Notes: generated by a model not told the origin, from the sequence alone. 51,034 nucleotides of DNA from Oscillospiraceae bacterium (GCA_015067495.1 SVMI01000013.1:1-51034); one strand, 5' to 3'; positions 41,227 to 49,309 are shown, counted from the first letter of the stretch. Numbers and translations are program-made.

Positions 41227-42042
41227 TTACTCCCCTGCGGCGACCATGTCGTCGTAGGTCTTCTTTACTTCATCCATCCAGCGATCCACTGCGGTGGGAT
41301 CGATAAAGGCATCCTTTTCGCCCGCCATGATCCGCAGATACTTACCGGCGGTGTCCACGTTTTTGGGGTGGTTGCCGATGAGGATGTCGATCTTTTCCTT
41401 GCGGAAGCTCTCGATGACAGCAGGGAAGTTATCCCGCAGACTGTGGGGCAGACCGTAGGCATCCAAAAACTTCAGCTTCAGGGAGTTCATGCCGGCACCG
41501 CCGAACATACCGGCGGTGTAGGTGCGCTCGCCGTCGTCCACGTTGAAGATAAAGGAGATGGTGCCGGGGGTGTGACCGGGGGTGCTGACAGCGCGGAAGG
41601 TGGTCTTGCCGATGGTAAGGGTGTCGCCGTCTTCCATGATGATGTCCGGCTCGAAGGTTTCGAAATATTCAAAGCCCAACTCTTTTGCCCAAGTCAGATC
41701 CAGCTTGCCGTTGACATAGTCCTCGTCGCCGCGACCGATGACGGTTTTGACACCGTACATTTCGATCAGCGCTCTTGTGCCGCCGATGTGATCATAGTGA
41801 CCGTGGGAGTGGAGGATGTACTTCAGATCCTTCGGATCAAGACCCACCTTGTGCATGGCTTCCGTGATCATGTAAAGACACTGGGGATAGCCGGAGTCCA
41901 GCATTACCAGACCGTCGCCGGTGTCGATGATGTGGGTGCAGACGTGGGTGCTGCCCACAAAATACAGATTGCCGAAAATGCGGAAGGGCTCCATATAGCC
42001 TTCCCACTGCTTCATTGTTACATAGCCTTCTCTGGGTTCCAT
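41227..42042 (-). CDS. Metallo-beta-lactamase-fold hydrolase
   Basis: The 271-residue protein carries the zinc motif LHSHGHYDHIGGTRAL (HxHxDH) plus FRAVSTPGHTPGTISF and the late IGNHPKN His, giving a complete dinuclear site. Its extended N terminus (PFRIFGNLYFVGSTHVCTHI) resembles cytoplasmic hydrolases acting on lactones or thioesters. With a Gfo/Idh dehydrogenase next to it, a sugar-lactone hydrolase would complete an oxidative pathway; this is inference. ATG at 42042 follows GGAGGTAA. Confidence 0.85.
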   Translation of the reverse strand: MEPREGYVTMKQWEGYMEPFRIFGNLYFVGSTHVCTHIIDTGDGLVMLDSGYPQCLYMITEAMHKVGLDPKDLKYILHSHGHYDHIGGTRALIEMYGVKTVIGRGDEDYVNGKLDLTWAKELGFEYFETFEPDIIMEDGDTLTIGKTTFRAVSTPGHTPGTISFIFNVDDGERTYTAGMFGGAGMNSLKLKFLDAYGLPHSLRDNFPAVIESFRKEKIDILIGNHPKNVDTAGKYLRIMAGEKDAFIDPTAVDRWMDEVKKTYDDMVAAGE

Positions 42043-42056
42043 TGGGTTACCTCCGA

Positions 42057-43100
42057 TTAAAGTGTGATCACCGAAGCGGTGTCGTTGGATTGATAAGCGG
42101 CTTCCATGATCCGCTGAACATAGATGGCATCCTCTGCCGGCACTTCAATGGGAAGCTCCTGCAGGAGAGAATTGCTGAAGGATGCGATCTCCCGGGCGTA
42201 CATGTTGCCAAATTCCACGTCGATCTTGGTCTGATTGCCGTCCTTCTTGTCCTGCTGGGCATCATAACCGCCCTGCTCGCCCAAGAACATGGCATCCAGT
42301 GTGCCGCCGTCCACCTGACCGATGACGGTGTCGCCGATCAGGCGACCCTGATCACCGAAGACCTCGATGCGCCACTTGGCGGCATCATCGGGGATGTTGA
42401 AGTTGGACTGCACTACGCATTGTGCGCCGTTTTCCATGCGCAGCATGACCGTCGATGAATCCTCGACCTCGTATTGGAAGGAGAGAGTGTCGTGGAAGGC
42501 GGCGACCTGCGTTGCCTTTGTGCCAAGGATGTACTGCAGCAGGTCGATGCAGTGGACACCCATATCCATCATGGCGCCGCCACCGCCGTTGCGCTTGCTC
42601 TGCCGCCAGTTGCCGGGCATATCGGGATACCAGCAGGTGAATTGTGCATAGGCGGACACGGGCTTGCCGATCTTACCCTCGGCGATCGCCTTCTTCATCG
42701 CCTGAACATAAGCACCGAAGCGCATCATCAGTCCGACAGCCAGCTTCACGCCCTTTTCCTTGCAGTACGCAGCGACCTTCTGACCTTCCTCGGCGGTCAT
42801 GGCGAGGGGTTTTTCAATCAAAATGTGCTTGCCTGCATCCGCGGCAGCCATTGCCTGCTTCGCGTGGAGAAAAACGGGGGAGGCGATGTAAACGGCATCG
42901 ATCTCGGGATCGGCAAGCAGCTCCGCTTCATTGTCGTAGGCACGCTTGCAGCCCCACTTGGCGCGGCATTTTTCCGCCAGCTCCATATTGATCTCCATCA
43001 CAGCGACAAGCTCTGCGTTGTCGCACAGCATCATACCGGGGATGGTACGGCGATCAGCGATGCCGCCGGCACCGATGACGCCCCAACGGATTTTCTTCAT
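42057..43100 (-). CDS. Gfo/Idh/MocA-family NAD(P)-dependent sugar dehydrogenase
   Basis: The 347-residue protein has an N-terminal Rossmann domain (IRWGVIGAGGIADRRT), the family signature ILIEKPLAMTAEEGQK with the catalytic lysine of EKP, and GAMMDMGVHCIDLLQYILG with the substrate-site Asp and His in MDMGVHCID. It oxidises a sugar or inositol-type alcohol to a ketone or lactone. The gene lies between GntR and the metallo-beta-lactamase-fold hydrolase, 15 bases from the latter. Substrate not resolvable from sequence. Confidence 0.88.
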   Translation of the reverse strand: MKKIRWGVIGAGGIADRRTIPGMMLCDNAELVAVMEINMELAEKCRAKWGCKRAYDNEAELLADPEIDAVYIASPVFLHAKQAMAAADAGKHILIEKPLAMTAEEGQKVAAYCKEKGVKLAVGLMMRFGAYVQAMKKAIAEGKIGKPVSAYAQFTCWYPDMPGNWRQSKRNGGGGAMMDMGVHCIDLLQYILGTKATQVAAFHDTLSFQYEVEDSSTVMLRMENGAQCVVQSNFNIPDDAAKWRIEVFGDQGRLIGDTVIGQVDGGTLDAMFLGEQGGYDAQQDKKDGNQTKIDVEFGNMYAREIASFSNSLLQELPIEVPAEDAIYVQRIMEAAYQSNDTASVITL

Positions 43101-43120
43101 AGTGTTCTCCTTTTCGTAAA

Positions 43121-43774
43121 TCAGCGTGTTTTAAACGCAGCCTGATAGGTGTTCAGTGCGGAAGCGATGTGCGCGGTCAGAACACTCTGCGCTGCCTGCA
43201 GGTCGCCGGTCTCCATGGCGGACAGCAGCCTGCGATGCTGGGCGGCACTTTCAGGGTCGAAGTTCGCCACAAAGCGGGATTGGTAGATGCACAGCTTGAC
43301 TTCGGCGAAGATCGCGTCGTAAAGCCGCTGCAGGCGGGGGGAGTTTGCGCTCTTAACCAATGCGCTGTGGAACTGAATGTCAGCCTCCAGATAGCTTTCC
43401 CAATCCCCGTCGGCACAGTTGCTCTCCAGCAGCTCTACCATCTGCACCAGCTCGATGGGAATGTTTTCGGAGTCGATGATGCAGCGCACTGCCTCCAGCT
43501 CCAAAAGCTCCCGCAGGCGGAAGATCTCCTGCACATCCTCAAGCTCCAGAGAGCGGACGAATATGCCTTTGTTGGGAACTTTCACCAAAAGTCCGTGGGC
43601 TAGCAGCAGGGAAACGCCTTCACGCAGCGTGTTGCGGCTGATGCCGTAGCGTTCACAGAGCGTGGTTTCGGTGATTTTTGCGCCGGGGGGGAATGCCATG
43701 GAAAGGATGTCTTTCGTCAGGGCGTTGTAAACGGCGTCGACAGTGGATATGGTTTTCAAAGAGGTTTCCTGCAT
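43121..43774 (-). CDS. GntR-family (FadR/FCD) transcriptional regulator
   Basis: The 217-residue protein has an N-terminal winged HTH (AVYNALTKDILSMAFPPGAK, ETTLCERYGISRNTLREGVS) and a C-terminal FCD ligand-binding helical domain (RLRELLELEAVRCI, ADIQFHSALVKSANSPRLQR, HRRLLSAMETGDLQAAQ). FCD regulators sense organic or sugar acids, often through a metal-bound carboxylate, matching the dehydrogenase genes downstream. It is the first gene of the operon and probably autoregulated. ATG at 43774 follows GGGAGGAAT. Confidence 0.92.
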   Translation of the reverse strand: MQETSLKTISTVDAVYNALTKDILSMAFPPGAKITETTLCERYGISRNTLREGVSLLLAHGLLVKVPNKGIFVRSLELEDVQEIFRLRELLELEAVRCIIDSENIPIELVQMVELLESNCADGDWESYLEADIQFHSALVKSANSPRLQRLYDAIFAEVKLCIYQSRFVANFDPESAAQHRRLLSAMETGDLQAAQSVLTAHIASALNTYQAAFKTR

Positions 43775-43806
43775 GACGATATTCCTCCCATTTAGTATTT
43801 TCTTTT

Positions 43807-43835
43807 ATTATACTCCCCGTGAGGTGTAAAAGCAA
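43807..43835 (-). promoter_or_regulatory. Promoter of the GntR operon
   Basis: Minus strand TTGCTT (43835-43830), 17 bases, TATAAT (43812-43807), 32 bases before the regulator start. Beyond it, the 43836-43978 stretch holds no gene. Confidence 0.7.
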
Positions 43836-43941
43836 GAAAGCAGATACAACAAAATATTTATTGTAGAATTGTTGAACAATGACAAAAAGCACAAAGACCG
43901 TACCGCTGGAAAACGGATGCAAAACGTTGTTTGTAAAATAA

Positions 43942-43969
43942 TCGTAGGGGACGGGTTTCCCGTTCCGCC
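43942..43969. repeat. Related member of the intergenic palindromic repeat family
   Basis: It begins with TCGTAGGGG like the units at 2461 and 3054 but continues ACGGGTTTCCCGTTCCGCC, keeping the inverted-repeat design (ACGGG / CCCGT) with a different arm. Confidence 0.6.
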
Positions 43970-43978
43970 GTACGCAAA

Positions 43979-44002
43979 AGCGCTCCGAAGCTTCGGAGCG
44001 CT
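43979..44002 (-). terminator. Terminator of the GH43/esterase operon
   Basis: A 24-base perfect palindrome (AGCGCTCCGAAG and its complement) followed on the minus strand by TTTTGCG. It lies 22 bases after the esterase stop. Confidence 0.7.
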
Positions 44003-44023
44003 GTTGTTTGTGACATGGTGTTT

Positions 44024-44770
44024 TCAGTTCCGGCTGTGGTCGAGGAGGAACTGCACGATGGGCGTATTATTGTTGACACTGCTGTAGCTGATCAAGCCGT
44101 GGGGGTGATGACCTCTTGCCTCCACGGGGATGACCTTCAGCAGCTCGCTGCCGCCGTAGGCTTCCTCCAGCAGCTTGCCGTTTTCTTCGTAGATGACAGT
44201 TGCATCTTCCAGTCCGTATACCATCACGATGGGGATCTGATTGGCGACCAGCGTGTCCGCCATGTTGATGGGATGGTGGGGGAAGTTCATCAGCTGATAG
44301 TGCTTGATGTCGGGGTATGCCTTGACGAACTCGTTGCCCCAAATGTTGTCACGGCTGCCGCCGGTCCATTTGCCGGGGAAATCGCAGAAGTTCAGCACGG
44401 GCGCGTCAATGTACATGCAGGCGATCAGCTCGGGATAGCAGCCCGCAAAGCGCACCGCGTGTGCGCCACCGCAGCTCATGCCCACGGGAATGCACTTTTC
44501 GCTGAGGTTATACTTGGCAGCGAGGAACTTGACGAATGCCGCCTTGGTGTCGCAGTCCTCTTTCGTGGCGAAGCGGGTTCTGTTCTTGACGTAAGCGAGA
44601 TGATAGCCGTTTTTCAGCAGCTGGATCTCCACGTCCGGGAAAGCACCCCAGTATTCGGTCTTCAGGACGATTCTGCCGTTCTCGGCAGGCGCGTCCGGGA
44701 AGACAACGATGGCATCTCTGTCCTCAAAGGTAAATTTCTCACAGCGAAAGCCGTTCCATAATTCGTTCAT
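44024..44770 (-). CDS. Alpha/beta-hydrolase-like esterase
   Basis: The 248-residue protein has the nucleophile elbow CIPVGMSCGGAHAVRF (GxSxGG), a strand with acid residue candidates (IVMVYGLEDATVIYEENGK) and a C-terminal His in ARGHHPHGLISYSS. The N-terminal strands (GRIVLKTEYWGAFPDVE, YHLAYVKNRTRFA) fit the alpha/beta-hydrolase fold. It is cytoplasmic, with no signal peptide. It follows the GH43-like gene in a two-gene operon, 18 bases apart, so deacylation of an oligosaccharide substrate is plausible. ATG at 44770 follows GGAGGAAAT. Confidence 0.78.
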   Translation of the reverse strand: MNELWNGFRCEKFTFEDRDAIVVFPDAPAENGRIVLKTEYWGAFPDVEIQLLKNGYHLAYVKNRTRFATKEDCDTKAAFVKFLAAKYNLSEKCIPVGMSCGGAHAVRFAGCYPELIACMYIDAPVLNFCDFPGKWTGGSRDNIWGNEFVKAYPDIKHYQLMNFPHHPINMADTLVANQIPIVMVYGLEDATVIYEENGKLLEEAYGGSELLKVIPVEARGHHPHGLISYSSVNNNTPIVQFLLDHSRN

Positions 44771-44788
44771 ATTATTTCCTCCGTATGT

Positions 44789-45646
44789 TTATTTTTTGAT
44801 GTGCAGCGTGTCGCCGCATTCAGTAAGCTCAATGAAAACGGGGTGCTCGCATTCCGTGGTGTTGGGGTTGTGCACCGTCAGGTACAGCTTGTCTTCTGCC
44901 TTGAAGATCATGCCATGACCGCTGTCGTTGTCTACAAGGGGTGGCAGGTGCGTGAAGTTCAGATTCAGCTCGCCATCCTCGAAACGGACCAGCATTTCGG
45001 CATACTGATCGTTGATAAAGGAGGACCAGATCATCAGCAGCGCACCGCTGTCCGTGCGGTACATGAAAGGTCCGTCGGTGATATAACGACCGCTGGGGGT
45101 GTGCACGGTCGCATAGGGGCAGGAGGAAGCGTCGAAAATCGCCACCGGATCGGAAAGCGGGTGCGTCAGATCGTCGCTCAATTCCACATAGCAAATGATG
45201 CCGTTGCTGGTTCGAGAATGCCCGTGGCAAAAGACCATATATGGCTTGCCGGTTTTGGAAACATAGAGTGTTCCGTCCAGACTTTGCCAGTCTTCCGGGG
45301 TGATGACACCGTCGCTATGAGGCACAAATGGACCGAGGGGGGTGTCAGCACGGAGAATGTAGGTGCCGAATTGACCGGTGGATTCGATCTTAAAGGTGGC
45401 GAACATATAGAATTTGCCCTGATATTTGTGCACCTCGGGCGCCCAGTTGACACGGCCGTTCATACCATATTGGATCGAGTTGAAGCATTCGATCGGATCA
45501 GACCATGTCACAAGATCGGTAGAAACGTACACGTCAAAGCCGCCGGTTTCAATGCCATAGTTCTTGCCGCGGGTTCCGTACATATAGTACTTGCCGTCCT
45601 CCACAAGAACGAAGGGGTCGCGGATATTGATATCGCTGCAAGTCAT
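44789..45646 (-). CDS. GH43-like five-bladed propeller glycosidase
   Basis: The 285-residue protein has the GH43 order: INIRDPFVLVEDGKYYMYGT with the catalytic-base Asp, VNWAPEVHKYQGKFYMFATF, QSLDGTLYVSKTGKPYMVFC with the pKa-modulating Asp, and ITDGPFMYRTDSG where the general acid should be. That last motif normally reads EGP; here Glu is replaced by Asp, which may lower activity. No signal peptide. ATG at 45646 follows AAAGGAGT; the frame extension to 45685 overlaps the promoter. Likely acts on arabinosides or xylosides, by family only. Confidence 0.82.
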   Translation of the reverse strand: MTCSDINIRDPFVLVEDGKYYMYGTRGKNYGIETGGFDVYVSTDLVTWSDPIECFNSIQYGMNGRVNWAPEVHKYQGKFYMFATFKIESTGQFGTYILRADTPLGPFVPHSDGVITPEDWQSLDGTLYVSKTGKPYMVFCHGHSRTSNGIICYVELSDDLTHPLSDPVAIFDASSCPYATVHTPSGRYITDGPFMYRTDSGALLMIWSSFINDQYAEMLVRFEDGELNLNFTHLPPLVDNDSGHGMIFKAEDKLYLTVHNPNTTECEHPVFIELTECGDTLHIKK

Positions 45647-45680
45647 AGCGGGTACTCCTTTGGAGATGTTATCAAAGATT

Positions 45681-45709
45681 ATCATACAGGAATTTCACGG
45701 CTTTTGCAA
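45681..45709 (-). promoter_or_regulatory. Promoter of the GH43/esterase operon
   Basis: Minus strand TTGCAA (45709-45704), 17 bases, TATGAT (45686-45681). Confidence 0.7.
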
Positions 45710-45728
45710 CTACTTTGCGGAAATATGT

Positions 45729-45750
45729 AAGGGTCGCAGTTGCGACCCTT
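45729..45750 (-). terminator. Terminator of the DUF11 gene
   Basis: AAGGGTCGCA pairs with TGCGACCCTT around GT, just after the DUF11 stop; the downstream minus-strand sequence is TACATATTT. Confidence 0.65.
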
Positions 45751-45754
45751 GCGT

Positions 45755-46609
45755 TTAGATGGTACCCGTGACCACCAGCGTGGCAATACCGGGGTTGACG
45801 GTATAGGCACCGGTGACGGGATCCTGCGTATAGGTGGCAGCGGGAACGGTGATGGCACTGGGGACGGTTGCGAACAAGCCGGTGGTTTCGTTGTAGGTGT
45901 ACTGGACACCCTCCGTCCATGTCGCACCGTTGAAGGTGACGGCGAGTGCCGTCAGAATGGGGTCAAAAACGTCGGTGATGGCTGCATTGTCCGTGGCGAC
46001 GACGGCTTCGTTGCCGGAATTCTGAATCACGAAGGTGTAGGTCACCCGGTCATTGTCCACCACCTGCGTGGGGGTAATGGACTTGGTGATGGTCAGGTTG
46101 GGTGCTGTGTTGGCATTGACTGTTTCCGTTGCGGTGACAGGTGCGTTGAGTCCGTCACCGGTGATGGTCACGGTGTTGACGATCTGTCCGCCTGCGTTGG
46201 GCGCGGCGAAGGTGTTTGCCCGTGCCTGATAGACAAGGACGGCATCACTGCCTGCAGGGATATTCAGCCCTGTGACGACAAGGGGAGGACCTGCAGTCAC
46301 CGCAGGTGCCGGCTGCAGCACACCACCGACGAACAGTGTGGCTGTGCCTGCCTCATAGGTCAGGGGGTATACAGTTGTACCTCCGAAGGGATAGCCGCCC
46401 AGATCGTCTGTGACGGTCAGACCGTTCAGAGGCGCAGTGCCGGTGTTACGCAGTGTTACCACATAGGTCACCAGCTGACCGGGAGTGTAGCCGTTTTCAA
46501 CGGCTGTTTTGGTGGCGGTCAGCACGTCCAAGATCTCGCCGTAGGCAATGTTGGAGTTGGTGGTATTTCCGTTGTAGGTGAGAGTTGCCTGATTGGAAAA
46601 AATCGCCAT
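45755..46609 (-). CDS. DUF11-repeat protein without signal peptide
   Basis: The 284-residue protein consists of two beta-sandwich DUF11 units (about 30-145 and 165-270), shown by PGQLVTYVVTLRNTGTAPLN, LTVTDDLGGYPFGG, NLTITKSITPTQVVDNDRVT and YTFVIQNSGNEAV. The composition is extreme in Thr, Val, Ala and Asn with few charges. DUF11 units normally sit in secreted or wall-bound proteins, yet the start (MAIFSNQATLTYNGNTTNSN) has no signal peptide and there is no sorting motif. Clostridial proteins of this shape may coat spores or be released by lysis; that is a guess. ATG at 46609 follows AGGAGG. Confidence 0.82.
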   Translation of the reverse strand: MAIFSNQATLTYNGNTTNSNIAYGEILDVLTATKTAVENGYTPGQLVTYVVTLRNTGTAPLNGLTVTDDLGGYPFGGTTVYPLTYEAGTATLFVGGVLQPAPAVTAGPPLVVTGLNIPAGSDAVLVYQARANTFAAPNAGGQIVNTVTITGDGLNAPVTATETVNANTAPNLTITKSITPTQVVDNDRVTYTFVIQNSGNEAVVATDNAAITDVFDPILTALAVTFNGATWTEGVQYTYNETTGLFATVPSAITVPAATYTQDPVTGAYTVNPGIATLVVTGTI

Positions 46610-46691
46610 AAGAAAGCCTCCTGCAAGGAATTTCCGGAAATACTCCGGTAAGCCATTCTATGCAGTTCGACAGATGCTGACACAAAGAGAA

Positions 46692-46717
46692 AACCACCAG
46701 CCCGTGGGCTGATGGTT
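46692..46717 (-). terminator. Terminator of the acyltransferase operon
   Basis: AACCACCAGCCC and GGGCTGATGGTT form an 11 of 12 bp stem around GT; the minus-strand product continues TTTCTCTTTG. It lies after the stop at 46728. Confidence 0.75.
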
Positions 46718-46727
46718 AGTCAGAGAG

Positions 46728-47420
46728 TCAGAAAAACAGCTTTCGCTCCAAAATCTCACGGGCAGGGCGGTTGATACCCAGATAAATCAGCAAACCGCCA
46801 AACAGTGCCAGCACCAAAAGCGGGTAGACAGCCCATCCGAGCGCCGGCAGGGAGAAGGTGAGGTTCATCAAATACTCAACGAGCAGCATAAATGCGCCCA
46901 GCGCTATAAATGCGCCACCGAGAATGTACAATGTTCCTCTGCGCAGATAGTAAAGAAGGGTCACAACTGCCGAGACGATCAGGCACATAATTCCGACGAC
47001 GGGAAGCGCAAAACTCCAGAACCAGTTGCCGCCGCTTGCCCAGTTGATATACAGCAAATAAAGTGCCAGCGTGGCGAAATTACATGGTACGAAGATGACA
47101 GGATTGGGTCGTGCAAACCACATCGGCAGAGCGAACGCCACGTAGAGCATCACCAGCGCACCGGCGACGTAGCCGAACCAATCCAGCACGCCGTCCAGCG
47201 ACCTGTCCGCGAAAAAGCAGACCAGCAGCGGAATGACGAACAAAAAGATCACCGCGCCGTTGAGTCCTCGTGAGCCGGAACGGCTCACGGGCAGCTTGTC
47301 GCTGGGATACAGCGGCTGTGCTGTCGGCTGCTTTACGTCGGGATGGCAAACCACCGTATTGCAAAGGGGACATTTCTTTTCCGTATCAGCCAGCTTTACG
47401 CCGCAATTTACACAGTACAT
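46728..47420 (-). CDS. Zinc-ribbon multi-pass membrane protein (DUF6320-like)
   Basis: The 230-residue protein starts with a rubredoxin-like zinc ribbon (YCVNCGVKLADTEKKCPLCN) and then has six hydrophobic segments, for example GAVIFLFVIPLLVCFFA and GYVAGALVMLYVAFALPMWF. It resembles the DUF6320 group that accompanies alcohol-acyltransferase-like genes in Clostridia; function is unknown. The ATG at 47420 is chosen over the GTG at 47429 because the latter lies within the GAGAGGTGA ribosome-binding site. It starts 5 bases after the upstream stop, so the two products are probably coupled. Confidence 0.7.
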   Translation of the reverse strand: MYCVNCGVKLADTEKKCPLCNTVVCHPDVKQPTAQPLYPSDKLPVSRSGSRGLNGAVIFLFVIPLLVCFFADRSLDGVLDWFGYVAGALVMLYVAFALPMWFARPNPVIFVPCNFATLALYLLYINWASGGNWFWSFALPVVGIMCLIVSAVVTLLYYLRRGTLYILGGAFIALGAFMLLVEYLMNLTFSLPALGWAVYPLLVLALFGGLLIYLGINRPAREILERKLFF

Positions 47421-47425
47421 AGGAT

Positions 47426-48721
47426 TCACCTCTCATTTTCGTTGCTTTCCACCGTGACGGAAAGCCCCAGCTCCTGCAAAACGGCGAAGAAATGCCGTTC
47501 CAGCTCCGCGTCCTTGATGTCGCGGATGAAGTTGATATAGATCGTATCGCCGTAGGACAGCATGCCGCAGTTATAGGGCGCTGCCGCCTGAACACCGAGA
47601 ATAAAGTCAAAGCGGCGAATGTAGGAAGCCATCGCCTCAGGCACCTTTACCTGACCGAGGTTTGAGAGAGTCAGGCAGGATTTCTTTTCGCCCACGCTGT
47701 CGAAGATCGCCTTCATGACCAAATTCTTGATGGGCAGGGGGATCAGCCGCACCAGAGGATTCTGTTCATCGCCCACGTTGGTGGCAATGACGCTGCCCAT
47801 GTGCTTCGGGGTAAATTCCGCGCCGATCTTGTGCTTGATGACCGCGCAGATCTCTTCAAAAGTGTACTCTCCCAGACGGGGATCCAGCTCCGGGACGGTG
47901 TACATGGCGAAGTTTCGCAGGGTGCTGCAGGGGAAGAGCTGGCGCAAATTGACGGGGATCAAAAGCTTGATCCGCTTCCGGCGGCGCGCATTCGGATTCT
48001 TTTCGTTTTGCAGATTCAGCAGTGCCTTCATCATCACGGCACTCATGAATACCGTCATGGTGACGTGATAGTTGTGTGCCATCGCCAACGCTTCTTCGAC
48101 GGAAACCTTGAAACAGGTCAGGTGCAAAAAGCCGTCACGCTGAGGCTCGCCGGACATATGCCACGCATCGGTATCCTTGCGGCTCGCGGGGACAGGCCCG
48201 GCATTTTTGGGGAAGCAATCCTCCAATTCTTCCTCTTTGGGCGGTGCTTTGCGGTCAAGGATCCCGTCCTCAAGGGGGATCGAAATGGAGTATTTCTGCT
48301 CCAGATATTCCGCCACCAGATTTTTCAGGAAGATCAGTGCGCCCGTGCCGTCGGTGAGGGAGTGGAAAAATTCCACGGCGATCCGATTTCGGAAAACGAT
48401 CACACGGAAGGCACATTTGCGCATTTCGCCCCTGCTCATGTGGGTGAGGGGATAGCTGTACTCCTCCCGGATGTCCGGCGCGGCTGCCATCTGCTCCAAA
48501 TAGTACCAGAATACGCCCTTGCGCAGGCGGGCGGCGATGGAGGGGAAACGCTTGACAGCTACCTCCAGCGCGGACTTCAGGACATCCGTATCCACATCGT
48601 CCGCCAAGGTGACAGACTGCCGGAACACGTTGCTCCAATTATTTCGTCTTGCCGCAGGGTAGATTTTTGCTGCGTTGTCCAAGCGGACCCACCGCAGCGG
48701 CATCGATGGTTTCTTTGCCAT
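47426..48721 (-). CDS. Condensation/alcohol-acyltransferase-like enzyme
   Basis: The 431-residue protein has the acyltransferase active-site motif FFHSLTDGTGALIFLKNLV (HxxxDG) about residue 122, the second conserved region KRIKLLIPVNLRQLFPC, and a late SNLGQVKVP segment, all as in the CoA-dependent acyltransferase fold of alcohol acetyltransferases and NRPS condensation domains. It probably acylates a lipid or alcohol near the membrane together with the downstream six-helix protein. ATG at 48721 follows AAAGGAATTGAACTT; the frame extension to 48745 overlaps the ImmA-like gene. Confidence 0.75.
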   Translation of the reverse strand: MAKKPSMPLRWVRLDNAAKIYPAARRNNWSNVFRQSVTLADDVDTDVLKSALEVAVKRFPSIAARLRKGVFWYYLEQMAAAPDIREEYSYPLTHMSRGEMRKCAFRVIVFRNRIAVEFFHSLTDGTGALIFLKNLVAEYLEQKYSISIPLEDGILDRKAPPKEEELEDCFPKNAGPVPASRKDTDAWHMSGEPQRDGFLHLTCFKVSVEEALAMAHNYHVTMTVFMSAVMMKALLNLQNEKNPNARRRKRIKLLIPVNLRQLFPCSTLRNFAMYTVPELDPRLGEYTFEEICAVIKHKIGAEFTPKHMGSVIATNVGDEQNPLVRLIPLPIKNLVMKAIFDSVGEKKSCLTLSNLGQVKVPEAMASYIRRFDFILGVQAAAPYNCGMLSYGDTIYINFIRDIKDAELERHFFAVLQELGLSVTVESNENER

Positions 48722-48734
48722 AAGTTCAATTCCT

Positions 48735-49028
48735 TTATGAGTCAACAGTGACTTTTCGAGTCATTCTTGTCCGGTTATCCAGTTCGTAGAGGATCTCTGT
48801 CTTATCAGAATCATAGACGGTGATCCACATTTTGCCGGATGCAGTTTTGCCGAGTACCGAACCATCTTTCGTCAGGTATTGGTAGTCGACGGTATATCCA
48901 AGGAGCGAGGCTAACTCCGTGGGATCAACATTGTAGCACAGGTGCTTTTCCGGCACCAGTGCGGTCTTGTACTGATGGATGACTCCATCTGCGATCTGTT
49001 CAAGCTGTTCTCTGGAAAGGTAAGGCAT
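48735..49028 (-). pseudogene. Truncated ImmA/IrrE-like ORF (97 aa)
   Basis: The start (MPYLSREQLEQIADGVI), the DPTELASLLGYTVDYQYLT block and SVLGKTASGKMWITVYD resemble the N-terminal part of mobile-element ImmA/IrrE metallopeptidases, which cleave a phage-type repressor. The HExxH catalytic helix that should follow within about 40 residues is missing, as the frame ends at 48735. It is therefore a remnant or a non-catalytic derivative. ATG at 49028 follows GAGGTGG. It is grouped with the two genes upstream. I hold the family assignment with moderate confidence. Confidence 0.55.
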
Positions 49029-49029
49029 A

Positions 49030-49296
49030 CTACCACCTCACATTCTCTTTGGCTTCTACAAACCACTTACCCTCATCTTCTTCATAGAGGGAGGTTTCTT
49101 CTCCAAAGATGACGATCCGGTAGCACTTGCCGGTACCGCCAACTTTGGAAGCCCTGCGGTCAATGATATGCTTCAACCGCTCCACTTCATAGGTTTTCAG
49201 ACCCTGAAACTTGATAGAGAGCGGATGCTTGATGCCGTTCTCATCAATCCGGACGGTGACCTCCACATATTCTTTTCGCCTGGGAATTTCCCGCAT
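49030..49296 (-). CDS. Small protein of a Y-polymerase module (88 aa), unknown function
   Basis: I do not recognise a named family. The sequence has a charged start (REIPRRKEYVEVTVRID), GIKHPLSIKFQGLKTYEVER, a basic middle (HIIDRRASKVGGTGKCYR) and an acidic-aromatic end (YEEDEGKWFVEAKENVRW). It looks like a small beta-rich protein and could be a nucleic-acid binding partner. ATG at 49296 follows GGAGGTG. It lies 13 bases after the Y-family polymerase gene, with the ImmA-like gene 1 base downstream, so all three share the LexA-type promoter. Confidence 0.7.
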   Translation of the reverse strand: MREIPRRKEYVEVTVRIDENGIKHPLSIKFQGLKTYEVERLKHIIDRRASKVGGTGKCYRIVIFGEETSLYEEDEGKWFVEAKENVRW

Positions 49297-49309
49297 ATGT
49301 GGTCACCTC

